Positions 17,747-26,771 of a stretch of DNA of 64,000 nt are shown piece after piece. This DNA is from Collimonas sp. OK607 (GTDB taxonomy: Bacteria; Pseudomonadota; Gammaproteobacteria; Burkholderiales; Burkholderiaceae_D). The stretch is taken from assembly GCF_900111995.1 (NCBI RefSeq), contig NZ_FOKF01000006.1, positions 1 to 64,000 on the forward strand, written 5' to 3'. The position numbers were made by a program, and so were the translations under genes. The number at the start of each line of letters is the position of its first letter. Within the stretch, counting starts at the first letter, position 1. Under the pieces are notes generated by a model that saw only the letters and a program-made list of their open reading frames with translations, had not been told where the DNA came from and did no database searches.

Positions 17747-18442
17747 TTAATCTGGCAACACTTCGGTTTCCGCCAACGCCTCGCGTATCCAGCGTGCCAC
17801 GGCGGGATGCGCCTGGACCCGCTCGGCATAGGCTTGCAAGGCAGGCGCCAGCGATACGCCGTAACTGTGGAAACGCATCACCACAGGCGCAAAATAAGCA
17901 TCGGCAATCGAAAAGGCGCCAAACAAGAATTGATGATGGCCGAATTCGGATAAGCAGCTTTCCCAGATTTCGATGACCCTGGCAATGTCGGCCTGGGCAC
18001 CGGCAGTACGGCCGTGCCCCGGCTTGTTTGCGCGGATATCCATCGGCATCGCCGAGCGCAGGGAGGCAAAGCCGGAATGCATTTCAGCGCATATCGAACG
18101 GGCAGTGGCGCGCGCCATGGAATCTTGCGGCCACATGCTCAAATCGGGGAACTGCTCTGCCAGATATTCGCAAATGGCCAAGGAATCCGAGATCGGCCGG
18201 TCGCCGACCAACAGAATCGGTACCCGGCCGCTGGCGGAATAGCGTCCTATCTGGTTTGCGGTATCCGCTTGCCGCAGCAGGATCTTGTGCTCCTTGAACG
18301 GAATCCCGAATGCCGTCATCGCCACCCACGGCCGCATCGACCAGGAAGAATAATTTTTGTTGCCGATCACCAGTACCAAGCCATCTGCCCCGGCTTTTTG
18401 CAAAGCGGCGGACAAGCTGGGATCAAGTTCTGTAGTTTGCAT
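17747..18442 (-). CDS. Glutathione S-transferase family protein
   Basis: A 231-residue GST. The thioredoxin-like N-terminal domain starts after about 20 residues (LVLVIGNKNYSSWSMRPWVAM, with the likely catalytic serine in YSSWS). It has the glutathione-contact cis-proline in GRVPILL and then SDSLAICEYLAEQFP. The helical C-terminal domain contains FSIADAYFAPVVMRF. This pattern fits the broad group of bacterial GSTs with uncertain substrates. It probably forms a unit with cca downstream (43-base gap), a pairing without an obvious functional link. Confidence 0.9.
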   Translation of the reverse strand: MQTTELDPSLSAALQKAGADGLVLVIGNKNYSSWSMRPWVAMTAFGIPFKEHKILLRQADTANQIGRYSASGRVPILLVGDRPISDSLAICEYLAEQFPDLSMWPQDSMARATARSICAEMHSGFASLRSAMPMDIRANKPGHGRTAGAQADIARVIEIWESCLSEFGHHQFLFGAFSIADAYFAPVVMRFHSYGVSLAPALQAYAERVQAHPAVARWIREALAETEVLPD

Positions 18443-18485
18443 GGGTGCGCCTATTCGGTTCCGGATGACGACATTCTATGCAATA

Positions 18486-20471
18486 TCAAGGCAACGCCGA
18501 TTCGACGAAACCCTTGGGAGCGACTGTGCCCAGCCGTGCTTTCAAGGACTGCGGCTTGCCTTCGAACAGAGCTGCGTAATAAGTCGCGTTGGAGAGTACA
18601 TTTTTTACATAGCCACGGGTTTCGCTAAACGGAATCGACTCCGCAAAAACCGCTCCTTCAACTGTGCCAGGCAAAGTTGAACGCCAGGCACGCGGCCGGC
18701 CAGGTCCGGCATTGTAAGCAGCCGAGGCCAGCGCTTGCGAGCCATCCAGATCCGACAGCACCATGCTCATATAATTGGTGCCCAGCAGGATATTGGTATT
18801 CACATCGGATATCTGGTCGTTGGTAAAATCGTTCAAGCCGATTTTCTTTGCGACCCAGCGTGCTGTCGCCGGCATCACCTGCATCAAGCCGCTGGCGCCA
18901 ACGTGCGAGCGTGCACTTCTGACAAAACGCGACTCTTGCCGGATCACGCCATAGACCCAAGCCATGTCGAGTCCCAGGCTTTGTGTATTGGTGGTCATGA
19001 CATCGCGGTGGGGCGACGGAAAACGCTGGTTGAAATCGACTTCGACCTTGGTACGGTCCGAAGTATTCACCATGCGGTCGAGGACGTTGTTTTGGCGCGC
19101 GAATTCGGCCGCCGTCAGCAATTGGCGATCCGTCATCGTACGCAACTCCCAGTTCCATTCGCGCACGCCTTCAAAACGCAAATTCATATCAAAAAACCGC
19201 AACGCACGACGGAAACCCTGGTTATTTGCCATCGGGGCCATTTCGGCCGGACTGAACACCTGCGTGGAAGAAACCGCTATGATTTTCTGTCCTAATTCTT
19301 CCAGCGCCAGTTGACCGTAGAAATTGGTCTGGTCGGCGATCGACTGGAATTGCTGCTGCGCCTGCTCGGATTTTCCTTCCAATTGATCGGCCCGGCCCAT
19401 CCAGTAGACCCAGGTTGGATCGCTACGTAACGCCGCCGGCATTGCCGCGATACCGCTACGGACCAGCTTCCAGTCGCCTGCGCGCAAGGCGGAACGGACT
19501 CGCCACTGATAAGCATCCATCGACAATGCAGCATTGCCCTTCACTTGACGCCAATAATCGATGGCCTGCGGCTCCAGCTTTAGCGCCGACTGCAGCGCTA
19601 CCTGCGCCCATGCCAGGGATCGTTCAGAGGATGTCAATTGATCCGAGGATGCGCTCAACGCTGCCGCCGCCCTGCCGGTATCATTTTTAGCTACCCGCCC
19701 CAAGGCAATAATGAATAACTCATGGTTCTCCCGGCTGGTGCCCGGACCGCGCGCAACCATCACGGCGTATTTGTCGATGGCCTGCGACATCTGTGAGTCG
19801 TCAGCGTCGATATACGGCGTCATGCGGCGCGCTACGCCGCCAAACCCAGCCTCTACAGCTTGCCGGATCTGGAACCAGACGTCATCTGCAGTGAACTGGC
19901 CATTTTGCGCCAGCGTACCAATCAGATCAGTGCAACCCGGGCCGAAATCCTTCGGAGTGGTCAGCAAGGCACGCGCCTCTGCCGCGACATTCACGCCCTT
20001 CAACGCAGCCGAGCTCAACGCGTAGCATTTCAATTGCGTATCGTCGTCGAGTACGAATTTCGGATATTGTTCATCGAAAGTGGCCCAATCGCCAGCCTTG
20101 CCCAACTCCAGCAGCCAGTCATTGCGCAAGCGGTCCGCAATGGCGCTGCCGTCATAACGCGCCAGATACTCGCGAATTTGAGATTGCGGAGCAACCAGGT
20201 CTTTAATCAACGGCTTTAAGCGGTAATAATCGACATACGAAGGAATGTCATAATCACTTAAAGTAGAAGCCAGCAACTCTGCCCTGTCTGCATTGTTCGC
20301 GCGTGACGCATCGCGCAAGGCCAGGAAACCATCGTCCGGACTTGCATAACTGGCAGGAGCGGCCCCGGTTGCGGCACTATTGGAGCGTTTTTGCGCATAA
20401 GCTGCGCCTGTCATCACAGCGGAAGAAGCCACGGCAACGGCGATCACTGCAAGCCATTTCTTTTTAAACAT
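18486..20471 (-). CDS. slt: Soluble lytic murein transglycosylase (Slt70 family)
   Basis: A 661-residue periplasmic lytic transglycosylase that cleaves peptidoglycan with 1,6-anhydro-muramyl products. The signal peptide is MFKKKWLAVIAVAVASSAVMTGAAYAQ. A long alpha-superhelical U-domain fills residues ~40-450. The C-terminal SLT domain has the catalytic glutamate in VIRQESRF, then GASGLMQVMPATA and ASAAYNAGPGR. The frame is open to 20663 but the ATG at 20471 directly starts the signal peptide. It is divergent from the formyl-THF cyclo-ligase with only 31 bases between the start codons, so its promoter must overlap coding sequence. Confidence 0.95.
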   Translation of the reverse strand: MFKKKWLAVIAVAVASSAVMTGAAYAQKRSNSAATGAAPASYASPDDGFLALRDASRANNADRAELLASTLSDYDIPSYVDYYRLKPLIKDLVAPQSQIREYLARYDGSAIADRLRNDWLLELGKAGDWATFDEQYPKFVLDDDTQLKCYALSSAALKGVNVAAEARALLTTPKDFGPGCTDLIGTLAQNGQFTADDVWFQIRQAVEAGFGGVARRMTPYIDADDSQMSQAIDKYAVMVARGPGTSRENHELFIIALGRVAKNDTGRAAAALSASSDQLTSSERSLAWAQVALQSALKLEPQAIDYWRQVKGNAALSMDAYQWRVRSALRAGDWKLVRSGIAAMPAALRSDPTWVYWMGRADQLEGKSEQAQQQFQSIADQTNFYGQLALEELGQKIIAVSSTQVFSPAEMAPMANNQGFRRALRFFDMNLRFEGVREWNWELRTMTDRQLLTAAEFARQNNVLDRMVNTSDRTKVEVDFNQRFPSPHRDVMTTNTQSLGLDMAWVYGVIRQESRFVRSARSHVGASGLMQVMPATARWVAKKIGLNDFTNDQISDVNTNILLGTNYMSMVLSDLDGSQALASAAYNAGPGRPRAWRSTLPGTVEGAVFAESIPFSETRGYVKNVLSNATYYAALFEGKPQSLKARLGTVAPKGFVESALP

Positions 20472-20502
20472 ATAACTGCCAACCTTAATTTTACGAATAC
20501 GG

Positions 20503-21108
20503 ATGATGATGTCTAGCATAGCATGTGATGCCAGTGATGCAACACCGGGCGCGGACAAAACACTGCTGCGGCGTACCTTGCTGGCGACACGCAAGTCGAT
20601 CAGCGCGGCCTGTCGCCAGGATTGGGACGCAGAACTTGGACGGCGGGTAATTGCCTGGGCCACACTTTGGGGTGCGGCTCATCCGGATAGCACGCTCGGC
20701 GTCTATTGGCCGATCCGCGGCGAATCGGATCTGCGCACGGCCTATGCCGAACTGGCGGCGCGCGGCATGCGGCTGGCATTGCCGGTAGTGGTAGACAACG
20801 ATAGTCCGTTACGGTTTGTCAGCTGGAATCCGGGTGAAGCCATGGTCAAGGACGGGTTCGGCGTTGCCATACCGGCCAGTGACGTCGCGGCCACTCCGCA
20901 AGCCCTGCTGATTCCCTGCGTAGGCTTCAACCAGCATCGGATACGGCTGGGTTACGGCGGTGGATTTTATGACCGGACGCTGGCGCCGTCGGCATTGCTG
21001 CGTCCGCAGACAATTGGCATTGCCTATGCCTGCGGACTGGCCGAATTTGACGGCGCGGCGCACGATGTGGCGCTGGACGCAATCATCACTGAAACAGTAA
21101 CTTTATAA
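20503..21108 (+). CDS. 5-formyltetrahydrofolate cyclo-ligase
   Basis: A 201-residue enzyme converting 5-formyl-THF to 5,10-methenyl-THF with ATP. Family marks are KTLLRRTLLATRKSIS near the N-terminus, YWPIRGESDLRT, and the C-terminal LLIPCVGFNQHRIRLGYGGGFYDRTLA (ATP and folate site). Three ATG codons in a row at 20503-20511 leave the exact start open, and no strong ribosome site is visible. Its last 6 bases overlap the end of convergent metF. The two are thus linked both by folate chemistry and by shared 3' ends. Confidence 0.94.
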   Translation: MMMSSIACDASDATPGADKTLLRRTLLATRKSISAACRQDWDAELGRRVIAWATLWGAAHPDSTLGVYWPIRGESDLRTAYAELAARGMRLALPVVVDNDSPLRFVSWNPGEAMVKDGFGVAIPASDVAATPQALLIPCVGFNQHRIRLGYGGGFYDRTLAPSALLRPQTIGIAYACGLAEFDGAAHDVALDAIITETVTL

Positions 21109-21945
21109 CTTGAGGCGCTGCCAGATCGCGATAGTCGCAGCCGATTGATTCAGCGTATAGAAATGCAAGCCGGGCGCACCGCCTGCCAGCAGACGTTCGC
21201 AAAGCTGGGTCACCACATCCAGGCCGAAGGCGCGGATTGAATCCGTATCGTCGCCGTAGCTGGCGAGCTTGAGACGAATCCAGCGCGGGATCTCGGTGCC
21301 GCACATATCTGAAAAACGCATCAACTGCGAATAATTGGTGATCGGCATGATGCCGGCAATTACCGGTATCGTCGCGCCCAATTTTTGCGCTTCTTCGACA
21401 AAACGGAAATAAGCATCCGCATTGTAGAAATATTGCGTGATGGCGCCGTTGGCGCCGGCTTTCACCTTGCTGACATAACGCTGCACGTCGTCTTGCGGCG
21501 ACTTGGCTTGCGGATGCATTTCAGGATAGGCCGCGACTTCGATATGAAACCAGTCGCCGGTTTCGGCGCGGATGAATTCCACCAGCTCATTGGCATAGCG
21601 GAATTCGCCGGAAGAAATATCCATCGCGCCGTAACCGCTTGGCAAGTCGCCACGCAACGCAACCAGGCGCTTGATGCCGTTATCCTTGTATTGCGCCAGA
21701 ATCGAACGCAGAGATTCGCGCGAACTGCCCAGGCACGACAGATGCGGCGCCGCCTCATGGCCTTCGCTGCGGATGTCGAGCACGGTATCCAGCGTACCCT
21801 TCTGCGTCGAACCGCCGGCACCGAAAGTGACCGAAAAATACTTGGGGTGCAACTCAGCCAGTTTGGCACGCGTCACCCGCAATTTCTCTGCGCCTTCAGG
21901 GGTCTTGGGCGGGAAAAATTCAATGCTGAAATTCTTTTTTGCCAT
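21103..21945 (-). CDS. metF: 5,10-methylenetetrahydrofolate reductase
   Basis: A 280-residue flavoprotein giving 5-methyl-THF for methionine synthesis. Typical segments are FSIEFFPPKT at the start, VTFGAGGST, HLSCLGSSRESLRSIL, LVALRGDLPSGYG, and VAAYPEMHP. I chose the ATG at 21945, which has ACGGAAA directly upstream, rather than the in-frame start four codons earlier. It is the last gene of a minus-strand group with ahcY and a small membrane protein. That fits coordinated supply and recycling of methyl groups. Confidence 0.96.
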   Translation of the reverse strand: MAKKNFSIEFFPPKTPEGAEKLRVTRAKLAELHPKYFSVTFGAGGSTQKGTLDTVLDIRSEGHEAAPHLSCLGSSRESLRSILAQYKDNGIKRLVALRGDLPSGYGAMDISSGEFRYANELVEFIRAETGDWFHIEVAAYPEMHPQAKSPQDDVQRYVSKVKAGANGAITQYFYNADAYFRFVEEAQKLGATIPVIAGIMPITNYSQLMRFSDMCGTEIPRWIRLKLASYGDDTDSIRAFGLDVVTQLCERLLAGGAPGLHFYTLNQSAATIAIWQRLKL

Positions 21946-21973
21946 TTTCCGTATCACTCAATCATTCAATCAT

Positions 21974-22318
21974 TCAATTTTTCTTCAACAGCAAAGTGGA
22001 GAGTGCCCACGAAACAATGCTGTACAAGATAGCACCACCAACCGCCGACCAGAAACTGGCCACATAGAACCCGCTCACCAAATGCGACACCAGCCAGAAC
22101 ATCAAGCCGTTGATGATGAAGATGAACAAGCCCAGCGTCAGCAAAGTTGCCGGCAACGTCAGCAGCAACAGGATCGGGCGAATCAGGGTATTGACGAAGC
22201 CCAGCACCAGCGCCGCGATCAGCGCCGCACCGAAACTGGCAAACTGCACCGAGTGCATCAGATACGGCACCGCCAGCAAGGCCAGGGTATTGATCAGCCA
22301 GGTAATGAGTAAACGCAT
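21974..22318 (-). CDS. Phage-holin-like (DUF360/YvlD type) small membrane protein
   Basis: A 114-residue hydrophobic protein with four predicted membrane segments: LLITWLINTLALLAVPYLM, ALIAALVLGFVNTLIRPILLLL, LLTLGLFIFIINGLMFWLVS, and ASFWSAVGGAILYSIVSWAL. It fits the widespread mycobacterial-4TM/holin IV family, whose function is not known; it is not phage-derived here. The ATG at 22318 is preceded by AGAGGAA. It sits between ahcY and metF with small gaps, an arrangement I know from many Burkholderiales, suggesting cotranscription rather than a proven role in methyl metabolism. Confidence 0.85.
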   Translation of the reverse strand: MRLLITWLINTLALLAVPYLMHSVQFASFGAALIAALVLGFVNTLIRPILLLLTLPATLLTLGLFIFIINGLMFWLVSHLVSGFYVASFWSAVGGAILYSIVSWALSTLLLKKN

Positions 22319-22387
22319 CGTGTGTTCCTCTTGGTGATGAAAGAACGGCGATCGGCACATATATGTGCACCGACCGCTGCCTCGCGA

Positions 22388-23818
22388 TTAGTAGCGGTAG
22401 TGTTCCGGCTTATACGGACCGGTTTGTTTGACGCCGATATAAGCGGCTTGCTCTTCGGTCAACACAGACAATTGCGCATTCAGCTTTTTCAACTGCAGGC
22501 GCGCGACTTTTTCGTCCAGGTGTTTTGGCAAGGTGTACACGCCGACCGGATAGGCTTTGGTGTTCACGAACAATTCGATCTGGGCGATGGTCTGGTTGGC
22601 GAACGAAGAACTCATCACGTACGATGGATGGCCGGTTCCGCAACCCAGGTTAACCAGGCGGCCTTCTGCCAACAGGATGATACGTTTGCCGTCCGGGAAA
22701 ATGATGTGGTCGACTTGCGGCTTGATGTTTTCCCAAGTGTATTGCTTCAGCGCGGCGACTTCGATTTCATTGTCGAAGTGACCGATGTTGCAGACGATTG
22801 CCTGGTCTTTCATCTTTTGCATGTGAGCGTGGGTGATCACATGGTAGTTGCCGGTGCAGGTGACGAAGATGTCGCCATGTTCGGCGGCGTATTCCATGGT
22901 CACGACCCGATAGCCTTCCATCGCTGCCTGCAAGGCGCAGATCGGATCGACTTCAGTTACCCACACTTGCGCCGACAATGCGCGCATGGCTTGCGCCGAA
23001 CCCTTGCCGACGTCGCCATAACCTGCGATCACGGCAACCTTGCCGGCGATCATGACGTCGGTGGCGCGCTTGATGCCGTCGACCAGCGATTCGCGGCAAC
23101 CGTACAGATTGTCGAACTTGGATTTGGTGACGGAGTCGTTGACGTTAATTGCAGGGAACGCCAGCTTGCCTTCCTTGTGCATCTGGTACAGGCGGTGCAC
23201 GCCGGTAGTGGTTTCTTCGGTCACGCCTTTGATCTGGGCCAGGCGGGTCGAATACCAGTTCGGTGCGGTCGCCAGCTTTTTCTTGATTGCGTTGAATAGA
23301 CAGATCTCTTCTTCGGAGCCTGGATTGTTCAGGACCGAAATGTCTTTTTCTGCACGGGTGCCGAGATGCAGCAACAGTGTTGCGTCGCCGCCGTCGTCCA
23401 GGATCATGTTGGCTTGTTGTTCACCTGGCCATTCGAAAATGCGGTGCGTAAAATCCCAGTAGTCGTCCAGCGACTCGCCCTTGAAGGCAAACACAGGTGT
23501 GCCGGCAGCGGCGATCGCGGCGGCGGCGTGGTCCTGGGTCGAATAGATATTGCAAGATGCCCAACGTACCTTGGCGCCCAATGCTTCCAGCGTCTGGATC
23601 AACACTGCAGTCTGGATCGTCATGTGGATCGAACCAGTAATGCGCGCGCCCTTGAGCGGCTGTGCAGCGGCGAATTCTTCGCGGATCGCCATCAGGCCCG
23701 GCATTTCGGTTTCGGCGATCTTGATTTCCTTGTCGCCCCAGCCGGACAAGCTGATATCGGCAACCACGTAATCGTGGGTAGAGGAATTGGTAGTTGTGTT
23801 CATAACTGCGGCGTTCAT
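22388..23818 (-). CDS. ahcY: Adenosylhomocysteinase
   Basis: A 476-residue NAD-dependent enzyme that splits S-adenosylhomocysteine into adenosine and homocysteine, removing a product inhibitor of methyltransferases. Marks include [15 protein letters not shown]-like [10 protein letters not shown], the NAD-binding [36 protein letters not shown] and the C-terminal KPEHYRY. The GTG at 23821 is directly followed by ATG at 23818; AAGGAGG lies six bases before the ATG, so the ATG is chosen. An SAH riboswitch occupies the leader, giving product-responsive expression. Confidence 0.97.
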   Translation of the reverse strand: MNAAVMNTTTNSSTHDYVVADISLSGWGDKEIKIAETEMPGLMAIREEFAAAQPLKGARITGSIHMTIQTAVLIQTLEALGAKVRWASCNIYSTQDHAAAAIAAAGTPVFAFKGESLDDYWDFTHRIFEWPGEQQANMILDDGGDATLLLHLGTRAEKDISVLNNPGSEEEICLFNAIKKKLATAPNWYSTRLAQIKGVTEETTTGVHRLYQMHKEGKLAFPAINVNDSVTKSKFDNLYGCRESLVDGIKRATDVMIAGKVAVIAGYGDVGKGSAQAMRALSAQVWVTEVDPICALQAAMEGYRVVTMEYAAEHGDIFVTCTGNYHVITHAHMQKMKDQAIVCNIGHFDNEIEVAALKQYTWENIKPQVDHIIFPDGKRIILLAEGRLVNLGCGTGHPSYVMSSSFANQTIAQIELFVNTKAYPVGVYTLPKHLDEKVARLQLKKLNAQLSVLTEEQAAYIGVKQTGPYKPEHYRY

Positions 23819-23844
23819 CACGCCCTCCTTTCGTTAGAAAAAAA

Positions 23845-23916
23845 GTAACGTGAGCGCAGTTGCAAAATGACTGTACCAAGCCTGGCAGACCATGTCTGTC
23901 GCAACGCTCCTTGGAT
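23845..23916 (-). promoter_or_regulatory. SAH riboswitch in the ahcY leader
   Basis: The minus strand from 23914 reads CCAAGGAGCGTTGCGAC, then a small hairpin (AGAC/GTCT), then CCAGGCTTGG, a spacer, and CAACTGCGCTCACG. P1 pairs CCAAG with CTTGG. The pseudoknot pairs GAGCG(TTG) with (CAA)CTGCGCTC. This order and the conserved bases match the SAH riboswitch class known upstream of ahcY in beta- and gammaproteobacteria. It ends about 25 bases before the Shine-Dalgarno, which suits activation of ahcY when SAH accumulates. Confidence 0.92.
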
Positions 23917-23972
23917 ACGAGCCGCTATTTTAAAGCAAAACAGCAGATTTTCGGCTAGCTGGAGCACATATT

Positions 23973-24000
23973 CCGGTTATCGCGATTACTGAATAACCGG
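23973..24000 (-). repeat. Inverted repeat after the AI-2E permease gene
   Basis: CCGGTTAT (23973-23980) and ATAACCGG (23993-24000) form an 8-bp stem with a 12-base loop just downstream of the permease stop codon. No T-run follows on the minus strand, so it is at best a weak terminator or an RNA-stabilising hairpin. Confidence 0.5.
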
Positions 24001-24007
24001 TCGGCCC

Positions 24008-25099
24008 TCAAACCCAGCCCATTTCGTGCAACTCGCTCTTGATATAAGCATAGTAAATCGGCGCGGCCACCAACCCGGGCAAGCCGAATGCCGCCTCGGC
24101 CAGGATCATCATCAGCAGCAACTCCCAGCTGCGGGCGTTGATTTGCGAGCCGACAATCCGCGCATTGAGAAAATACTCCAGCTTGTGGATCAACACCAGG
24201 AACACCAGCGCCGCCAATGCCACATAGACCGATACCGAAAGGGCCACCATGACGATCAGCGTGTTGGAAATCAAGTTGCCGATCACCGGTAGCAAACCCG
24301 CCAGGAAAGTGACGATGATCATGGTCTTGGTCAATGGCAGATGAACGCCGCCGAGCCGCAGCACCACCAACAGGAAAATCGCCGTAAATATCGTGTTTAG
24401 CAAGGAAATCTTGATCTGGGCGAACACCACGCGATGAAAAGCATCTGCCAGCAAATGCGCCCGCCCCAGCAATTCGCTGGCCAGCGGTTGCAGCAGCGGC
24501 ATCGGGTGCGCCGCATTCAGGGCCACCATGGCGCCCAGCACCATGCCTACCAGCACATGCACGAATACCTGCACCGCTTCCTTGCCTGCCAGTTGCACTT
24601 CGCCGCTATGCGATTGCAGCCAGTCGCTCATGATTTGCCGGATATCGTCAATGTCATCCGGCAGGTATTGCTGCAGCCAGACCGGCAGTTGAGTGCGCGC
24701 CTGGTCCACCACCACCAATAATTGTGTTTGCAACACTTGCAGGCGATCGGGGCCGCCGTGGAAAAATGCAACCAGTCCGAAAATGATGAGGGTCAGCAGT
24801 CCGATAATAATCGCCGACAAAAACACCACGGAAATCAAATGGGCCCGTTGGCTGGTGAGACGACGCTGAACGAATGGCGTCAAGGTGCGAACCAGTTCAT
24901 ACACCAGCAAACCGGCCAGCAGCGCCGTCAGCATGTGCAGACTCATCACCAGGAACAGTGCGGCTAACGCCACCAGCCAGGCCGCCAGGCGAAAGCGCGG
25001 CAAAGTAGTTTTCACCGGCCGCAACTGACCAGGATCGGATGGCGCTTCGGTAGCGGACTCAACAGCGAATTCAGGAGCAGGTTTGGGGGCGGAGGCCAT
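24008..25099 (-). CDS. AI-2E (PerM/YdiK) family membrane protein
   Basis: A ~363-residue polytopic membrane protein of the AI-2E transporter family. After a Pro/Ala-rich cytoplasmic start there are paired membrane segments (LAAWLVALAALFLVMSLHMLTALLAGLLV), a long soluble region (~160-210), and a C-terminal membrane block with MIIVTFLAGLLPVIGNLISNT and IHKLEYFLNARIVG, the family's signature. The family includes permeases of uncertain substrate (TqsA is linked to AI-2 export). The ATG at 25099 is a provisional start; an in-frame TTG lies at 25135. It sits between metK and ahcY on the same strand. Confidence 0.85.
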   Translation of the reverse strand: MASAPKPAPEFAVESATEAPSDPGQLRPVKTTLPRFRLAAWLVALAALFLVMSLHMLTALLAGLLVYELVRTLTPFVQRRLTSQRAHLISVVFLSAIIIGLLTLIIFGLVAFFHGGPDRLQVLQTQLLVVVDQARTQLPVWLQQYLPDDIDDIRQIMSDWLQSHSGEVQLAGKEAVQVFVHVLVGMVLGAMVALNAAHPMPLLQPLASELLGRAHLLADAFHRVVFAQIKISLLNTIFTAIFLLVVLRLGGVHLPLTKTMIIVTFLAGLLPVIGNLISNTLIVMVALSVSVYVALAALVFLVLIHKLEYFLNARIVGSQINARSWELLLMMILAEAAFGLPGLVAAPIYYAYIKSELHEMGWV

Positions 25100-25306
25100 G
25101 TGGGGACTTGGTTGAATCAAGCGCAATACGCGCAATACATCACGTGCTGCTGCCGGATCATTCTTTTAGGGAGTCACTGAAGTGGTCAGTGTAGCAAGTC
25201 GTTACCCTCGTGCAAAGCACGATTCTGGCATCGCCGAAAATTTGGCCTGGTTTGGCGTGATTGCGGCTTGGCAGGGAAGCAAATCCCCGCCAGGCCTGTA
25301 CAGCAA

Positions 25307-26467
25307 TTACAGCGCAGCAGCTTTCAGCGCCGCGGCCTTGTCGGTACGTTCCCACGTGAACTCCGGCTCTTCGCGGCCGAAATGGCCGTAGGCTGCAGTC
25401 TTTTGGTAAATCGGACGCAGCAAGTCGAGCATTTGCACAATACCCTTCGGACGCAGGTCGAAATGTTCGAGCACCAGTTGCGCCAGCTTTTCGTCACTGA
25501 TCTTGCCGGTGCCGAAAGTGGTCACCATCACCGAGGTCGGCTTGGCAATGCCGATTGCGTACGATATCTGGATCTGGCAGCGTGAAGCCAGGCCGGCGGC
25601 AACGATGTTCTTTGCCACATAACGACCGGCGTAGGCAGCCGAACGGTCGACCTTGGATGGGTCCTTGCCGGAGAATGCGCCGCCGCCGTGCGGTGCAGCA
25701 CCGCCGTAGGTATCGACAATGATCTTGCGCCCGGTCAGGCCGCAATCGCCTTGCGGACCGCCAATAACGAAACGGCCGGTCGGATTGACCAGGTAACGGG
25801 TATTTTGCAGCCATTCCTTCGGCACTACCGGCTTGATGATTTCTTCGATCGCCGCTTCTTCAATCGCCTTGTGCTGCATTTCCGGCGCATGCTGGGTCGA
25901 CAACACCACGGTGTCAATCGCCACCGGTACGCCATCGACGTATTTCAGCGTAACTTGCGATTTGGCGTCCGGGCGCAGCCATGGCAGGCGGCCGTCTTTG
26001 CGCAATTGCGACTGGCGCTCGACGATTCTGTGGGCGTAATAAATTGCGGCCGGCATCAGTTCCGGCGTTTCGTCGCAGGCGTAACCGAACATCAGTCCCT
26101 GGTCACCCGCGCCTTGATCGAGATCGAGGCCCTTGCCTTCATCCACGCCCTGGGCGATATCCGGCGATTGCTTGTCGTAGCCGACCAGCACCGAGCAGCT
26201 CTTGTAGTCGATGCCGTAGTCGGCGTTGTCGTAGCCGATACGCTTAATGGTTTCGCGCGCAACGGCGATGTAATCGACATTGGCAAACGTGGTGACTTCA
26301 CCTGCCAGTACGACCAGACCGGTATTGCACAGGGTTTCGGCAGCGACCCGGGCTTGCGGGTCCTGGGTGAAAATTGCATCGAGAATCGCGTCGGAAATTT
26401 GATCCGCGACTTTATCAGGATGACCTTCGGAAACGGATTCAGAGGTGAAGAGGTATTCATGTGCCAT
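25307..26467 (-). CDS. metK: S-adenosylmethionine synthetase
   Basis: A 386-residue enzyme making SAM from methionine and ATP. The start at 26467 ([19 protein letters not shown]) has GGAGC upstream; the frame open to 26560 is not coding-like. Conserved segments: [26 protein letters not shown], the [12 protein letters not shown] loop, and [26 protein letters not shown] with the ATP-site lysines. With ahcY and metF on the same strand it forms the activated methyl cycle block, interrupted by the AI-2E family gene. A long leader with strong hairpins precedes it. Confidence 0.97.
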   Translation of the reverse strand: MAHEYLFTSESVSEGHPDKVADQISDAILDAIFTQDPQARVAAETLCNTGLVVLAGEVTTFANVDYIAVARETIKRIGYDNADYGIDYKSCSVLVGYDKQSPDIAQGVDEGKGLDLDQGAGDQGLMFGYACDETPELMPAAIYYAHRIVERQSQLRKDGRLPWLRPDAKSQVTLKYVDGVPVAIDTVVLSTQHAPEMQHKAIEEAAIEEIIKPVVPKEWLQNTRYLVNPTGRFVIGGPQGDCGLTGRKIIVDTYGGAAPHGGGAFSGKDPSKVDRSAAYAGRYVAKNIVAAGLASRCQIQISYAIGIAKPTSVMVTTFGTGKISDEKLAQLVLEHFDLRPKGIVQMLDLLRPIYQKTAAYGHFGREEPEFTWERTDKAAALKAAAL

Positions 26468-26771
26468 TGCAAGCTCCAACAAAAAACAAGTGGTGACCAT
26501 GTCGCAGTCAAACCTGTTGAGCCTGCGACGCTTTAGCGAAATTTGTATGCCGCCTCGCAAGTTGTCTATTAACTCGGCGGATGATGCTAATTGCTACAAT
26601 TACTATATATTAAAACGAATTCGATAAATTCAATGATTCCTATCGGCAATCTATCTGCTTTCCAAAGGCGTTTTGCAACACCGTCCGGTTTTCAGACTAT
26701 TGTGCTATTTTACGCCTCTTGAAAAAAATCGGCAAAACCCAACCACTTTTGGCTCTTTTCGAGCTCCGCTA
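26468..26771. promoter_or_regulatory. Divergent metK / lpxL-like control region with a structured metK leader
   Basis: 304 bases. For metK (minus strand) a -35 TTGAAT (26633-26628), 18 bases, then -10 TATATA (26609-26604) would give a leader of about 130 bases. Inside it CCGCC/GGCGG and GTCGCAG/CTGCGAC (26501-26528) form two stems, followed by a T-rich stretch before the ribosome site. I do not recognise a known SAM riboswitch class. Nothing definite is seen for the rightward gene apart from AT-rich sequence. Confidence 0.5.

Noticed and set aside
21974-22318. Holin-like protein as a sign of a prophage
   Set aside because: It is the common DUF360-type membrane protein in a conserved ahcY-metF neighbourhood; no other phage genes are present.
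22322-23299. 325-codon open frame on the plus strand opposite ahcY
   Set aside because: Shadow of the highly conserved adenosylhomocysteinase gene.
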